This document shows positions 42,335 through 49,765 of a stretch of 51,058 bases of DNA, piece by piece. The translations under genes were made by a program, and so were the position numbers. The notes beneath the pieces are model-generated. The model had not been told where the DNA came from and searched no databases. It saw only the letters and a list, made by a program, of their open reading frames with translations. Each line of letters starts with the position of its first letter. Positions within the stretch are counted from its first letter, which is position 1. Source of the stretch: DATKSG01 sp035531775 (lineage in GTDB: Bacteria; Actinomycetota; Acidimicrobiia; Acidimicrobiales; UBA8190); the NCBI GenBank assembly GCA_035531775.1, contig DATKSG010000087.1, positions 1-51,058 on the forward strand, written 5' to 3'.

Positions 42335-43367
42335 CGCTTACCTCCTTGGCCAACTCCCGGTAGGCGATGGCCCCTCGGGAGCTCGGATCGAAGACCGTAA
42401 TGGGCTGCCCGAAAGACGGTGCCTCGGAGATGCGCACCGTCCTCGGAATGATGTTCTTGCAGACCTTGTTGCCGAAGTGGGTCCTGACCTCATCGGCCAC
42501 CTGTTCGGCCAGCTTGGTGCGCCCGTCGTACATGGTTAGGACGATGGTGCTCACGTCGAGCTTCTCGTTGAGATTGGCCTGGACCAGGTGCACGTTGCGC
42601 AGGAGCTGACCCAGCCCCTCGAGGGCGTAGTACTCGCACTGGATGGGGACCAGCACCTCCCCGGCGGCGGCCAGCCCATTGATGGTAATTAGGCCCAGCG
42701 AGGGCGGGCAGTCGATGAGGACGAAGTCGAAGTCGTCGGTCACCGACTCGAGTGCTTTGCGCAGCTTGAGCTCCCGGCTGAAGGAGGGCACCAACTCGAT
42801 CTCGGCCCCGGCCAGGTCAATGGTGGCAGGGGCCACGAACAGGTTCTTCATGCTGGTGGCCTCGACGCAGTCCTCCAGGGGGGCGTCGCGCATGATGACG
42901 TCGTACATCGACAGCTCGAAGTTCCGAGCGTCGATCCCGAGGCCGGTGGTGGCGTTGCCCTGGGGGTCGAGGTCCACCACCAGGACCCGGTAACCGAGCT
43001 CGGCCAGGCCGGCTCCCAGGTTGACGGCCGTGGTGGTCTTGCCCACCCCGCCCTTCTGGTTGGCTACCGCCATGATGCGTGGCAGTGGGCGAGGGACGTA
43101 GTCCCCGTGCTCGACGTCGGTCTCGTCACCCAGGTCGGCTCCTCGCCGGGCCCGGCCGTCCGGAGTGCCGTTGCGGGCCGGATCGGGCGGCGGGGGAGCT
43201 GGGGCTCGAGCCACCGGAGGGGCTTTCGGGGGATCGGTGGTGGGGGAGCTCCCCTGGTCAGCCGCCACCGGAGGGGCCTCGGTGGCCACTGACGCCTCGT
43301 CGGACGAGGGTTTCTCCTGGTCAGAGGAGTCAGCCTTGTGCTTCCGGCCTCGAATGCGGACGGCCAT
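42321..43367 (-). CDS. parA: chromosome partitioning ATPase ParA
   Basis: 348 residues from ATG 43367 (AGAGG 8 nt upstream); an in-frame ATG at 43406 is possible. An acidic, Pro-rich N-terminus of about 95 residues precedes the ATPase core: deviant Walker A NQKGGVGKTT, DLDPQGNATTGLG, and Walker B region FVLIDCPPSLG. Most ParA proteins lack so long a start, though actinobacterial forms are often extended. The ATPase moves ParB-parS complexes. A parS-like repeat lies 131 bp upstream of the start. Confidence 0.94.
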   Translation of the reverse strand: MAVRIRGRKHKADSSDQEKPSSDEASVATEAPPVAADQGSSPTTDPPKAPPVARAPAPPPPDPARNGTPDGRARRGADLGDETDVEHGDYVPRPLPRIMAVANQKGGVGKTTTAVNLGAGLAELGYRVLVVDLDPQGNATTGLGIDARNFELSMYDVIMRDAPLEDCVEATSMKNLFVAPATIDLAGAEIELVPSFSRELKLRKALESVTDDFDFVLIDCPPSLGLITINGLAAAGEVLVPIQCEYYALEGLGQLLRNVHLVQANLNEKLDVSTIVLTMYDGRTKLAEQVADEVRTHFGNKVCKNIIPRTVRISEAPSFGQPITVFDPSSRGAIAYRELAKEVSGGAA

Positions 43368-43497
43368 CGTCAGGGCCTCTGGTGGCTCGGGATCACGGTC
43401 CCTCATCCTTCCCACCCGTGAAGTCCGGGTCAAGGCTCCTGGGCCTGAAATGCGGCGAATTCGAGAAAACTTCTGCCGCTCTGGGCCGAAAGGTCGA

Positions 43498-43528
43498 CGT
43501 TTCACGTGGTACCTTACGGTGAAACACC
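43498..43528 (+). repeat. left 31-bp inverted repeat, parS-like
   Basis: Reads CGTTTCACGTGGTACC, TTA, CGGTGAAACACC. It contains GTTTCAC (43499-43505) and GTGAAAC (43519-43525) 13 bp apart, the two halves of the parS core GTTTCACGTGAAAC with an inserted spacer. It lies between divergent parA and the LAGLIDADG gene. Confidence 0.85.
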
Positions 43529-43557
43529 GTACTCGGGGACTGCGAAGGGGGCATGCG

Positions 43558-43938
43558 GTGGCAAGCGAGGTGGAGATCGGCCAGCTGGTGGGGCTGTTGG
43601 TGGGCGAAGGCCACTTCGGCGGCGACGGGCGCCAGCCCCACGTCACCCTGCGCATGCACGTGCGCCACGAGGCCCTATTCCACTGGATCGATAGGACGTT
43701 CCCCGGCGGCAAGCTCTACGGCCCCTACGACCACAGTGGCCGGCGGTACTACCAGTGGATGGCCAGGGGCGTCTACCTGCGGGATCAACTCCTCCCACTG
43801 CTCGAGCGCCTGCTGTCTCCCGATTTCGACCTCCACAGCTACGAGCGGTTCCAGGAGATGAAGCAGCGCTACAGCGCCCGCCTCCGCCGTACGGACGACA
43901 CGTGGTCGGAGGGTGTTTCACCGTCGGGTACCACGTGA
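43558..43938 (+). CDS. free-standing single-motif LAGLIDADG protein, 126 aa
   Basis: From GTG 43558, with AAGGGGG 6 nt upstream. The first helix LVGLLVGEGHF aligns with the LAGLIDADG motif and keeps the acid at the catalytic position (Glu). Then come beta strands (HVTLRMHVRHEALF), FPGGKLYGPY, YYQWMARGVYLRDQLLPLLE and a final helix. That is the order of one complete homing-endonuclease monomer of about 110 residues; no intein, intron or HTH domain is attached, so it is not WhiA. The stop TGA (43936-43938) lies inside the right-hand 31-bp repeat. It may be a mobile endonuclease or a domesticated DNA-binding protein near parABS. Confidence 0.8.
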   Translation: MASEVEIGQLVGLLVGEGHFGGDGRQPHVTLRMHVRHEALFHWIDRTFPGGKLYGPYDHSGRRYYQWMARGVYLRDQLLPLLERLLSPDFDLHSYERFQEMKQRYSARLRRTDDTWSEGVSPSGTT

Positions 43939-43942
43939 AACG
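43912..43942 (-). repeat. right 31-bp inverted repeat, parS-like
   Basis: The reverse complement of the left repeat at 29 of 31 positions, the differences being two of the three central bases (TTA against CGA). Half sites GTTTCAC (43915-43921) and GTGAAAC (43935-43941) are again 13 bp apart. It contains the end of the LAGLIDADG gene and lies 22 bp from the rsmG stop. Confidence 0.85.
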
Positions 43943-43963
43943 TGGCGGCAGGTCCGGGGATCC

Positions 43964-44773
43964 CTAGTACAGGGGCCTCTTGGCCGGAACTCCCTCACGG
44001 CGGGGAAAGCGATCGGGACACGAGCCTGCCTGCACCAGGATCTGGTAGCCGAATTCCCTGGTAACGAAGCGCCAGGGGACGAGCCCCAACTGCTCGAGCT
44101 GGTCGGCCGGCCACCGCTGCGGATGCCCGACTACCGCCTGGCTCGGTCCCGAGCCCGGCGACGGGGGCTGGCCCTGCGGCTGGTGGAGCGGGGGCTCCGA
44201 CACCATCAGGAGCCCGCCGTCGCGCAGGAAGGGGGAGCTGCACTCGGCCACCAGGGCCGGGGGCCCGAACGAGCGGGCCACCACCAGGGCCTGGGAACCT
44301 CGGAGCTCCGGTAACCGGCCGGCGCGCTCGGCCCGGTCGTGGACCACCTCCACCCGGTCCTGCCATCCACAGGCCTCCACGGCCCGGCGGAGGGCTTCAG
44401 CCCGCCGTCCATGGGCGTCGAGCAGGACCACCGCACTCGACGGCCACTCGGCCGCCAGCACCAGCCCCGGCAGCCCTCCGCCTGACCCCAGGTCGAGAAA
44501 CGACGGCGGGCCGTGCGAGGCCCAGGCGGCCCACTGCTCGGCCCAGGCGGCCCACTGCTCAGATCGTCCCGACTGGGTGCCCCCGACGGTCAGCGAGGCG
44601 GCCCCCGGCGCGGCTTCCCGCAGGGAGACGGCAAAGCCGCGGGCATGGGCTATGGGCTCAGCCAGCGGCCCGTCGCCGAAAAAACCGAGGTCCTGGGCTT
44701 GGCCCAGCGCGGTGAGCAGCGCCTCGGGCAGGCCTTCGGGGTCCTCAGGCGTCGTTGGTCTCCGCTCCGCCAC
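43964..44773 (-). CDS. rsmG: 16S rRNA (guanine527-N7)-methyltransferase RsmG
   Basis: 269 residues from GTG 44773, which overlaps jag by 29 bp; the start is uncertain because no strong ribosome site is seen. The SAM loop FLDLGSGGGLPGLVLA and LLDAHGRRAEALRRAV mark RsmG, which methylates G527 of 16S rRNA. A 20-bp perfect tandem duplication (44520-44561) gives the repeated EQWAAWA at about residues 72-85. The C-terminus is Gln/Pro-rich before the last helix. The family is usually 210-240 aa. Confidence 0.92.
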   Translation of the reverse strand: MAERRPTTPEDPEGLPEALLTALGQAQDLGFFGDGPLAEPIAHARGFAVSLREAAPGAASLTVGGTQSGRSEQWAAWAEQWAAWASHGPPSFLDLGSGGGLPGLVLAAEWPSSAVVLLDAHGRRAEALRRAVEACGWQDRVEVVHDRAERAGRLPELRGSQALVVARSFGPPALVAECSSPFLRDGGLLMVSEPPLHQPQGQPPSPGSGPSQAVVGHPQRWPADQLEQLGLVPWRFVTREFGYQILVQAGSCPDRFPRREGVPAKRPLY

Positions 44774-45848
44774 CCCTGGTCGCGGAAATGACGATGTGGC
44801 GCCGGGGGTCCTCCCCTTCTGAGCGAGTGGACACCCCGTCGATCTCGTTGACAGTGTCGTGGACCACCTTGCGATCGGCGGCCGACATGGGCTCCAGAGC
44901 CCGCTCGGTGCCCGACGCCAGGACCTCCTCCACCACCTGGCGACTGAAGCGCTGCAAGGCATCGGCCCGCTTGGCCCGGTAGCCGGCCACATCCACCAGG
45001 ATGCGGTCGCTCTGGCCCCCGGTGCGCTGCTGGACGACGGTCCGAGCCAACTCCTGCAGGGCGCCCAAGGTGGCGCCACCTGGGCCGATGAGCACGCCCA
45101 GCTCGGCCCCGTCCACCGCCACCTGGGCCGTGTCCTCGTCGAGCACCCTGACCGACACCTCAGCGCTCAAACCGAGTTCCCGCACCAGGCCCTCGATGAA
45201 TTGCCGGGCCGACTCGCCCTGCTCCTCCAGTGTCATCGCTTCTCCCACGAACTCCTCCTTGTTTTCGGCGGCTGGCCGAGGCCGCCGTCCACTCTTCGGT
45301 CCCTGTCGACCGCCACCGTCACCCTGGGGACGTTGGCCCCCTGGCCTATCGGAATCCTGGCGTTCACCGTCGGAGGTCTCGCCGGTACCGGAGGCGCCGG
45401 CGCCTTGGCCCTTCCCGCCACCGGCACCGCCGCCGCCCGTCCCCCGGCCTCCGCGCGAACGCCGCCGCCGGTTGGCCCCGGTCCGAGTGCCGGTCCCGCT
45501 GCTGTCGCTGCTCGCCGGGCGCCCGTTGCCGTTGGCTGAGCTCCCCTCCGCCTCCGCGTCTTCGCCCTCCCCGGCGTCGGCCACCGCCACCCGTGAGGAG
45601 CGGCCCTGGCGCCCGCCCTGGCGGCGCTGTTCAGGCCCGGAGCGGCGGCTGCGGCCCCGCTTGGGCCGAGGGCTGGTGGGCTTTACCCGGGCCCGGACCC
45701 GGGCCTCGCCGCGCATGCGCCCGAACAGCCCGGCACGGGGCTCGCTCACCACCACGAACTCGGCGTCGCTGTCGTGCACCCCGAGCTGGTCGAGGGCGGC
45801 CTCCTTGGCCTCGTCGACCGTACGACCGGTCGTCTCCACCCAGTCCAT
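44745..45848 (-). CDS. RNA-binding protein KhpB/Jag
   Basis: 367 residues from ATG 45848. A Jag_N domain (residues about 1-55: WVETTGRTVDEAKEAALDQLG to GLFGRMRGEARVRARV) is joined by a very Arg/Gly/Ser-rich linker of about 150 residues to a KH domain (GVLIGPGGATLGALQ) and an R3H domain (RKVVHDTV to EDPRRHIVI). The protein binds RNA and partners KhpA in cell-elongation control. The linker is longer than in usual Jag proteins. It lies 4 bp after yidC. Confidence 0.92.
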   Translation of the reverse strand: MDWVETTGRTVDEAKEAALDQLGVHDSDAEFVVVSEPRAGLFGRMRGEARVRARVKPTSPRPKRGRSRRSGPEQRRQGGRQGRSSRVAVADAGEGEDAEAEGSSANGNGRPASSDSSGTGTRTGANRRRRSRGGRGTGGGGAGGGKGQGAGASGTGETSDGERQDSDRPGGQRPQGDGGGRQGPKSGRRPRPAAENKEEFVGEAMTLEEQGESARQFIEGLVRELGLSAEVSVRVLDEDTAQVAVDGAELGVLIGPGGATLGALQELARTVVQQRTGGQSDRILVDVAGYRAKRADALQRFSRQVVEEVLASGTERALEPMSAADRKVVHDTVNEIDGVSTRSEGEDPRRHIVISATRGGGAETNDA

Positions 45849-45852
45849 GTGC

Positions 45853-46983
45853 TTATCGAGCCTTTCTTGACCGCTTGGTCTTGGATCGAGGATGCGCCGC
45901 CTTGGGCGGCGGCCCACCATTGCCCGACGAGGGTGGTGGGGTCTTGGGGGGAGCCCCGGTCTTGGGGGGAGCCCCGGTCTTGGGGGTGGCCGGGGGCAAT
46001 CCCGGGGTGTCGGCCAGCAGGGCCGCCTCCCGGGCCTGCTGGGCCTCCAGGGCGTTGCGCTGGGCGTCGGCCAGGCGCTCCATGATGGTCTTGCGCTTGG
46101 CCGGGGCCGCTGCTCCGGCGCCCCCGGGGATGCTGTTCTCGCCCACCTTGGCCCGGTCGAGCACTCCCGAGCGGAACACGGCCTCTTGCAACCCGATGCG
46201 GCACAGGCTCGAGACGATGAAATAGATGTTCACACCGGCCGCGATATTGATGTAAATGAAGGCGAAAATAAGCGGCATATACCGCTGCATCATTTGAGCT
46301 TGTGGATTGGCCTGGGCCATCTGGGGATTACGTCGATTGAGCTGGCGCATTTGCAGGTACTGCAGGCCGATGGCCACCAGCACCAGGAAGATGTAGGGCA
46401 GCGCCGCCGTGAGGGTGTGGTGGCCTAGGACCCGCTGGGCCAGGTCGATGCCGAAGGCCGGCATCTTGCCCCCGTTGTGCACCAGGTTCTGGTACAGCTT
46501 GGTGGAGGTGCCGATGTAGCGCGGGGCGGCGCACACGGCCTGGGTGCAGGGCACGTGGCGGGGAAGCAGCTGGGGTATCAGCTGGCCGCTCTTCACGGTA
46601 TTCGTGAGGCCGCGGATCACGTCATAGAGGATGATGAAGATGGGGAATTGGATCACCATCGGCAGGCAACCGCCGGCGGGATTCACCCCGTGCTCGCGGT
46701 AGAGCTTCATCATCTCTTCGTTCAGAGTCTGGCGATCACCTTTGTATTTCTGCTGGAGCTTCTTCATCTCCGGCGCCAGGCGCTGCATGGAGACCATGGA
46801 CCGGGTGCTCTTCACCGTCAGGGGGGCGGTAACGATCATGACCACCACCGTGAGAAGGGCGATGGCCACGGCGTAGTTGGGCACCACGGCGTAGAAGAAG
46901 GCGATGAGCCAGGCCATGGCCTGGAACAGCGGCTGGAAGATCTTGCCCAAGGTGCTGGCCAGCACCGGGACTAGGGCGATCAT
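45853..46983 (-). CDS. yidC: membrane protein insertase YidC/Oxa1
   Basis: 376 residues from ATG 46983, overlapping yidD by 4 bp. A first membrane helix, the basic coiled region (MKKLQQKYKGDRQTLNEEMMKLYREHGVNPAGGCLPM) and four further helices are the Oxa1 core. The C-terminal tail has Gly/Pro/Lys repeats with an 18-bp tandem duplication (45941-45976, GAPPKT unit) and a basic end. It inserts and folds membrane proteins with or without SecYEG. No N-terminal periplasmic domain is present, as expected for Gram-positive forms. Confidence 0.94.
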   Translation of the reverse strand: MIALVPVLASTLGKIFQPLFQAMAWLIAFFYAVVPNYAVAIALLTVVVMIVTAPLTVKSTRSMVSMQRLAPEMKKLQQKYKGDRQTLNEEMMKLYREHGVNPAGGCLPMVIQFPIFIILYDVIRGLTNTVKSGQLIPQLLPRHVPCTQAVCAAPRYIGTSTKLYQNLVHNGGKMPAFGIDLAQRVLGHHTLTAALPYIFLVLVAIGLQYLQMRQLNRRNPQMAQANPQAQMMQRYMPLIFAFIYINIAAGVNIYFIVSSLCRIGLQEAVFRSGVLDRAKVGENSIPGGAGAAAPAKRKTIMERLADAQRNALEAQQAREAALLADTPGLPPATPKTGAPPKTGAPPKTPPPSSGNGGPPPKAAHPRSKTKRSRKAR

Positions 46984-47282
46984 GGCTCCCCTCTCATGGC
47001 GGCGGCACGGGGCGGCGGCACGGGGTCGAGGCCGTGAGCTCCGAATGGGTGACAGCGCAGCACCCGGCGCAGCGCCAGCCATCCGCCCCGGGTAGCCCCG
47101 TGGGTGGACACAGCGTCGGTGGCGTAGGCCGAGCAGGTGGGCAGGTACCGGCACGGCGACGGCTTGCCCGAACGAATGGCCTGGTAGAGGCCGATGCCAG
47201 CCAGCAGAAGTCGGGCCCCGCCACTGCGGGGCGCGACCGGACGCTCCTCGTCCACGACCGCCGGCGCGGGGCCGGGGGTCAT
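46980..47282 (-). CDS. yidD: membrane protein insertion efficiency factor YidD
   Basis: 100 residues from ATG 47282 (ATGA overlap with rnpA). The core LLLAGIGLYQAIRSGKPSPCRYLPTCSAYATDAV to RCHPFGAHGLDPVPP is the YidD pattern with conserved Cys. YidD is a small membrane-associated protein that helps YidC-dependent insertion. The first roughly 22 residues are a non-conserved Pro/Ala lead. Confidence 0.92.
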   Translation of the reverse strand: MTPGPAPAVVDEERPVAPRSGGARLLLAGIGLYQAIRSGKPSPCRYLPTCSAYATDAVSTHGATRGGWLALRRVLRCHPFGAHGLDPVPPPRAAAMRGEP

Positions 47283-47623
47283 GGCGTCGGAGTCCCGCAC
47301 GCCGCTGTCATGGCTGCTGCCACTTCTCTCTTCAACTCCTCGTAGGTGAGGCTGCCGGCCGCCGGCCCCACCGAGATCAGGTATGCCCCCGGAGCCAGGG
47401 CCCGGTCGGGCCCCTGGGCTTCGCCCGCCGCCGCCCGAAGGCGGCGCCGGAGCCGGTTGCGGACCACTGCGTTTCCGACCCGCTTGCCTACGGCGTAGGC
47501 CACCCGGGGCACCGGGGCTTCGGCGTCGAGGAGGTAGGTCACCGTGACCGACCCCCGCCGGGCCCGTTTGCCCGATCGGCGCAGGGCCTCGAAGGTGGTG
47601 CGGTCCCGGATGCGCCACAGCAC
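47279..47623 (-). CDS. rnpA: ribonuclease P protein component
   Basis: 114 residues. The RNA-binding signature is VGKRVGNAVVRNRLRRRLR, after RRSGKRARRG. With the RNase P RNA (not in this window) it removes 5' leaders from pre-tRNA. It lies 34 bp after rpmH, as in nearly all bacteria. Confidence 0.94.
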   Translation of the reverse strand: MLWRIRDRTTFEALRRSGKRARRGSVTVTYLLDAEAPVPRVAYAVGKRVGNAVVRNRLRRRLRAAAGEAQGPDRALAPGAYLISVGPAAGSLTYEELKREVAAAMTAACGTPTP

Positions 47624-47657
47624 GGCGCCGTCCCGGACGTGGGGACCCGTCGGCGCC

Positions 47658-47792
47658 CTAGGCGGACAGGCGCTGGCGGCCCCGCAGGCGCCGGGCCCGG
47701 ATGATGGCCCGGCCCGCCCTGGTGGACATGCGGTGGCGGAATCCGTGGTTCTTGGCCCGTCTCCGGGTGTTGGGCTGGTAAGTGCGCTTCAC
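47658..47792 (-). CDS. rpmH: 50S ribosomal protein L34
   Basis: 44 residues from GTG 47792 (AGAGGAC just upstream). The sequence VKRTYQPNTRRRAKNHGFRH followed by a basic Arg/Ala-rich end is canonical L34. It is the first gene of the rpmH-rnpA-yidD-yidC-jag-rsmG run and diverges from dnaA. Confidence 0.95.
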   Translation of the reverse strand: MKRTYQPNTRRRAKNHGFRHRMSTRAGRAIIRARRLRGRQRLSA

Positions 47793-48145
47793 GTCCTCTC
47801 GTTCCTTGGCTCAGGGCCGGCCTCAGACGACGGGCCGACCGGGGACCGGCGCCCACGTGGAAAAGCGCCTGGGGTCCCGCAGTGCAGGCCCCTCATGGTA
47901 GGCCCGAAGGGCCCACCCCCACCAGACAGAGGCCTTCATCGAGGGCAAATGACCACTAGCAGCGCCAGGCACACCCGTGTACCGTTCGTGAGGGCCGGGC
48001 GGCATCGCTCTACGGCGACTCCGACCGGGAGGTCCTCCTTCCCCGGGGCCACAGCCACCCCGTCCGGCGCGGAGGGGTGAACTGGCAATCCACACCTGTG
48101 GATGTCGTTGTGGACAGATCGGGATGCGCCAAGGTGGAGGACCAG
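47793..48145. promoter_or_regulatory. 353-bp divergent region between rpmH and dnaA
   Basis: Carries promoters for both directions, none clear by eye. A GC-rich hairpin GGGACC-GGCGC / GCGCC-tgg-GGTCCC (about 47843-47877) encloses the palindrome CCACGTGG and lies in the rpmH leader. Near dnaA are three DnaA-box-like sites: CAATCCACA (48086-48094), TGTGGATGT (48097-48105, facing) and TGTGGACAG (48109-48117), which suggest DnaA autoregulation or part of the origin. Confidence 0.6.
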
Positions 48146-49546
48146 GTGAACGACACGAACGACCTGTGGAAGCGCTCGGCGGATGCGCTCAGGGAGCAGG
48201 TCTCGGACGCCACGTGGCGGACCTGGCTGGCCGGCCTCGTGCCCCAATCCTTCGACGGCCACCTGTTGGTGGTGAACGCCCCGAGCACCTTGGTGCGCGA
48301 CCGGGTGGAGACCCGCTTCCTGTCGCTTCTCGGGGCGGTGGCCTCCGACGCGGCGGGCCACGAGGTGAAGATCCGCATGGACGTGGTGGCCATCCCTTCC
48401 ACCGACCACCGAGACAGCCCCGAGGCCGATCTCGTCCCTGTCGCCCAGCCCGCCCCCACCTGGGGGCGCCCCGAGCGCACCGGCCCCCGGCGCGGCAGCT
48501 GGACCGAGGAATCCCAAGACATCGGCCTCGACCCCCGCTACACCTTCGACGCCTTCGTCATCGGTTCCTCCAACCGCTTCGCCCACGCCGCTGCGCTTTC
48601 GGTGGCCGAGATGCCGGCGCGGTCCTACAACCCGCTGTTCATCCACGGAGGGGCTGGGCTGGGCAAGACCCATCTCCTGTACGCCATCGGGAACTACGTC
48701 CTCGAGAACTTCCCCGGACGCCATGTCCGCTACGTCTCCACCGAAACCTTCATGAACGAGTTCGTGGACGCCATCCGCAACAACACCACCACCGCCTTCA
48801 AGCGCCGCTACCGCGAGTGCGACGTGCTGCTAATCGACGACGTGCAGTTCATGGAAGGGAAAGAATCACTCCAAGAGGAGTTCTTCCACACCTTCAACCA
48901 CCTCTACGGGGCGTCCAAGCAGGTGGTGCTGACCTCGGACCGGCCCCCCAAGTCCATCGCCACCTTGGAGGACCGCCTGCGTAGCCGGTTCCTTTCGGGC
49001 CTCATCACCGACGTCCAGCCCCCCGAGCTCGAGACCCGGCTGGCCATCTTGCAGAAGAAGGCTGAACGGGACCCGGTATCCGTTCCCGACGACGTGCTCG
49101 AGTTCATCGCCACCAACGTCAAGGACAACATCCGCGAGCTCGAAGGGGCCCTCATCCGGGTCACCGCCTACGGAAGCCTGAACCACCAGCCCCTGTCGAG
49201 GGATCTGGCCGAGCACGTGCTGTCCGACATCGTGTCGGCCGGTCGGCCACGCCAGATAACGGCCGCCATGATCCTCGACGCCACCGCTTCCACCTTCGGC
49301 TTCTCCGTGGACGAGCTCTGCAGCGCTTCGCGGCGGCGCCCCCTGGTCATAGCCCGACAGATCGGCATGTACGTGTTCCGGGAGATGACCGACTTCTCCT
49401 ACCCGGCCATCGCCCGCGAGTTCGGCGGTCGCGATCACACCACCGTGATGCACGCCGTGGAAAAGATCGGTGCCCTCATGAAGGAACGCCGACAGATCTA
49501 CGACCAGGTGACCGAGCTCATCATCCGCATCAAGGGCGTCGCGTGA
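48146..49546 (+). CDS. dnaA: chromosomal replication initiator DnaA
   Basis: 466 residues from GTG 48146, chosen because GGAGG lies 5 nt upstream; a longer frame from GTG 48077 would run through the DnaA boxes. Domain I (helical, to about residue 85), a short linker, then AAA+ domain III with Walker A GGAGLGKTHLL and Walker B VLLIDDVQF, and domain IV with the DNA-binding helix-turn-helix GRDHTTVMHAVEKI. It opens the origin at DnaA boxes. Confidence 0.97.
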   Translation: MNDTNDLWKRSADALREQVSDATWRTWLAGLVPQSFDGHLLVVNAPSTLVRDRVETRFLSLLGAVASDAAGHEVKIRMDVVAIPSTDHRDSPEADLVPVAQPAPTWGRPERTGPRRGSWTEESQDIGLDPRYTFDAFVIGSSNRFAHAAALSVAEMPARSYNPLFIHGGAGLGKTHLLYAIGNYVLENFPGRHVRYVSTETFMNEFVDAIRNNTTTAFKRRYRECDVLLIDDVQFMEGKESLQEEFFHTFNHLYGASKQVVLTSDRPPKSIATLEDRLRSRFLSGLITDVQPPELETRLAILQKKAERDPVSVPDDVLEFIATNVKDNIRELEGALIRVTAYGSLNHQPLSRDLAEHVLSDIVSAGRPRQITAAMILDATASTFGFSVDELCSASRRRPLVIARQIGMYVFREMTDFSYPAIAREFGGRDHTTVMHAVEKIGALMKERRQIYDQVTELIIRIKGVA

Positions 49547-49765
49547 ACCCTGTGGGTGAGCTCGGAGATCCTGTGGAGGACGGTGGTCGACCGATGGACA
49601 TCGCGCCATACGGTAAGGGCCGAGGTACCGGCCGGTGGACAACGCGCCGGGACCGGTGGACGGCGATGAGGCCGTTCACCTCGGGGTACGGGGGCTCATC
49701 CACAATCCACAGCCCCTATTACCACTCCTGTAAGAATTACATTCCTTTATAGGAAAGGACCCTGT
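49547..49765. other. oriC candidate between dnaA and dnaN
   Basis: Several DnaA-box-like sites are seen: TCATCCACA (49696-49704), overlapping CAATCCACA (49703-49711), TGTGGAGGA (49572-49580) and TGTGGGTGA near 49550. An AT-rich stretch (about 49717-49752) follows, a natural unwinding element in this GC-rich sequence. The position in the dnaA-dnaN gap is typical of actinobacterial origins. It is short at 219 bp, so boxes upstream of dnaA may also belong. Confidence 0.75.

Noticed and set aside
42321..43712. Upstream extension of the parA frame to 43712
   Set aside because: The frame stays open through the LAGLIDADG gene on the other strand, but the added residues look random; the ATG at 43367 has a ribosome site.
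43558..43938. WhiA-like sporulation regulator
   Set aside because: WhiA has a LAGLIDADG-like domain too, but is about 320 aa with a C-terminal helix-turn-helix; this protein stops at 126 aa.
43498..43942. Insertion-sequence or MITE interpretation of the repeat-flanked unit
   Set aside because: No transposase motif in the protein and no target-site duplication beside the repeats; a homing or parS-related explanation fits better. Not fully excluded.
47843..47877. CCACGTGG within a hairpin as a parS site
   Set aside because: Only the central CACGTG matches parS; the flanks differ at most positions.
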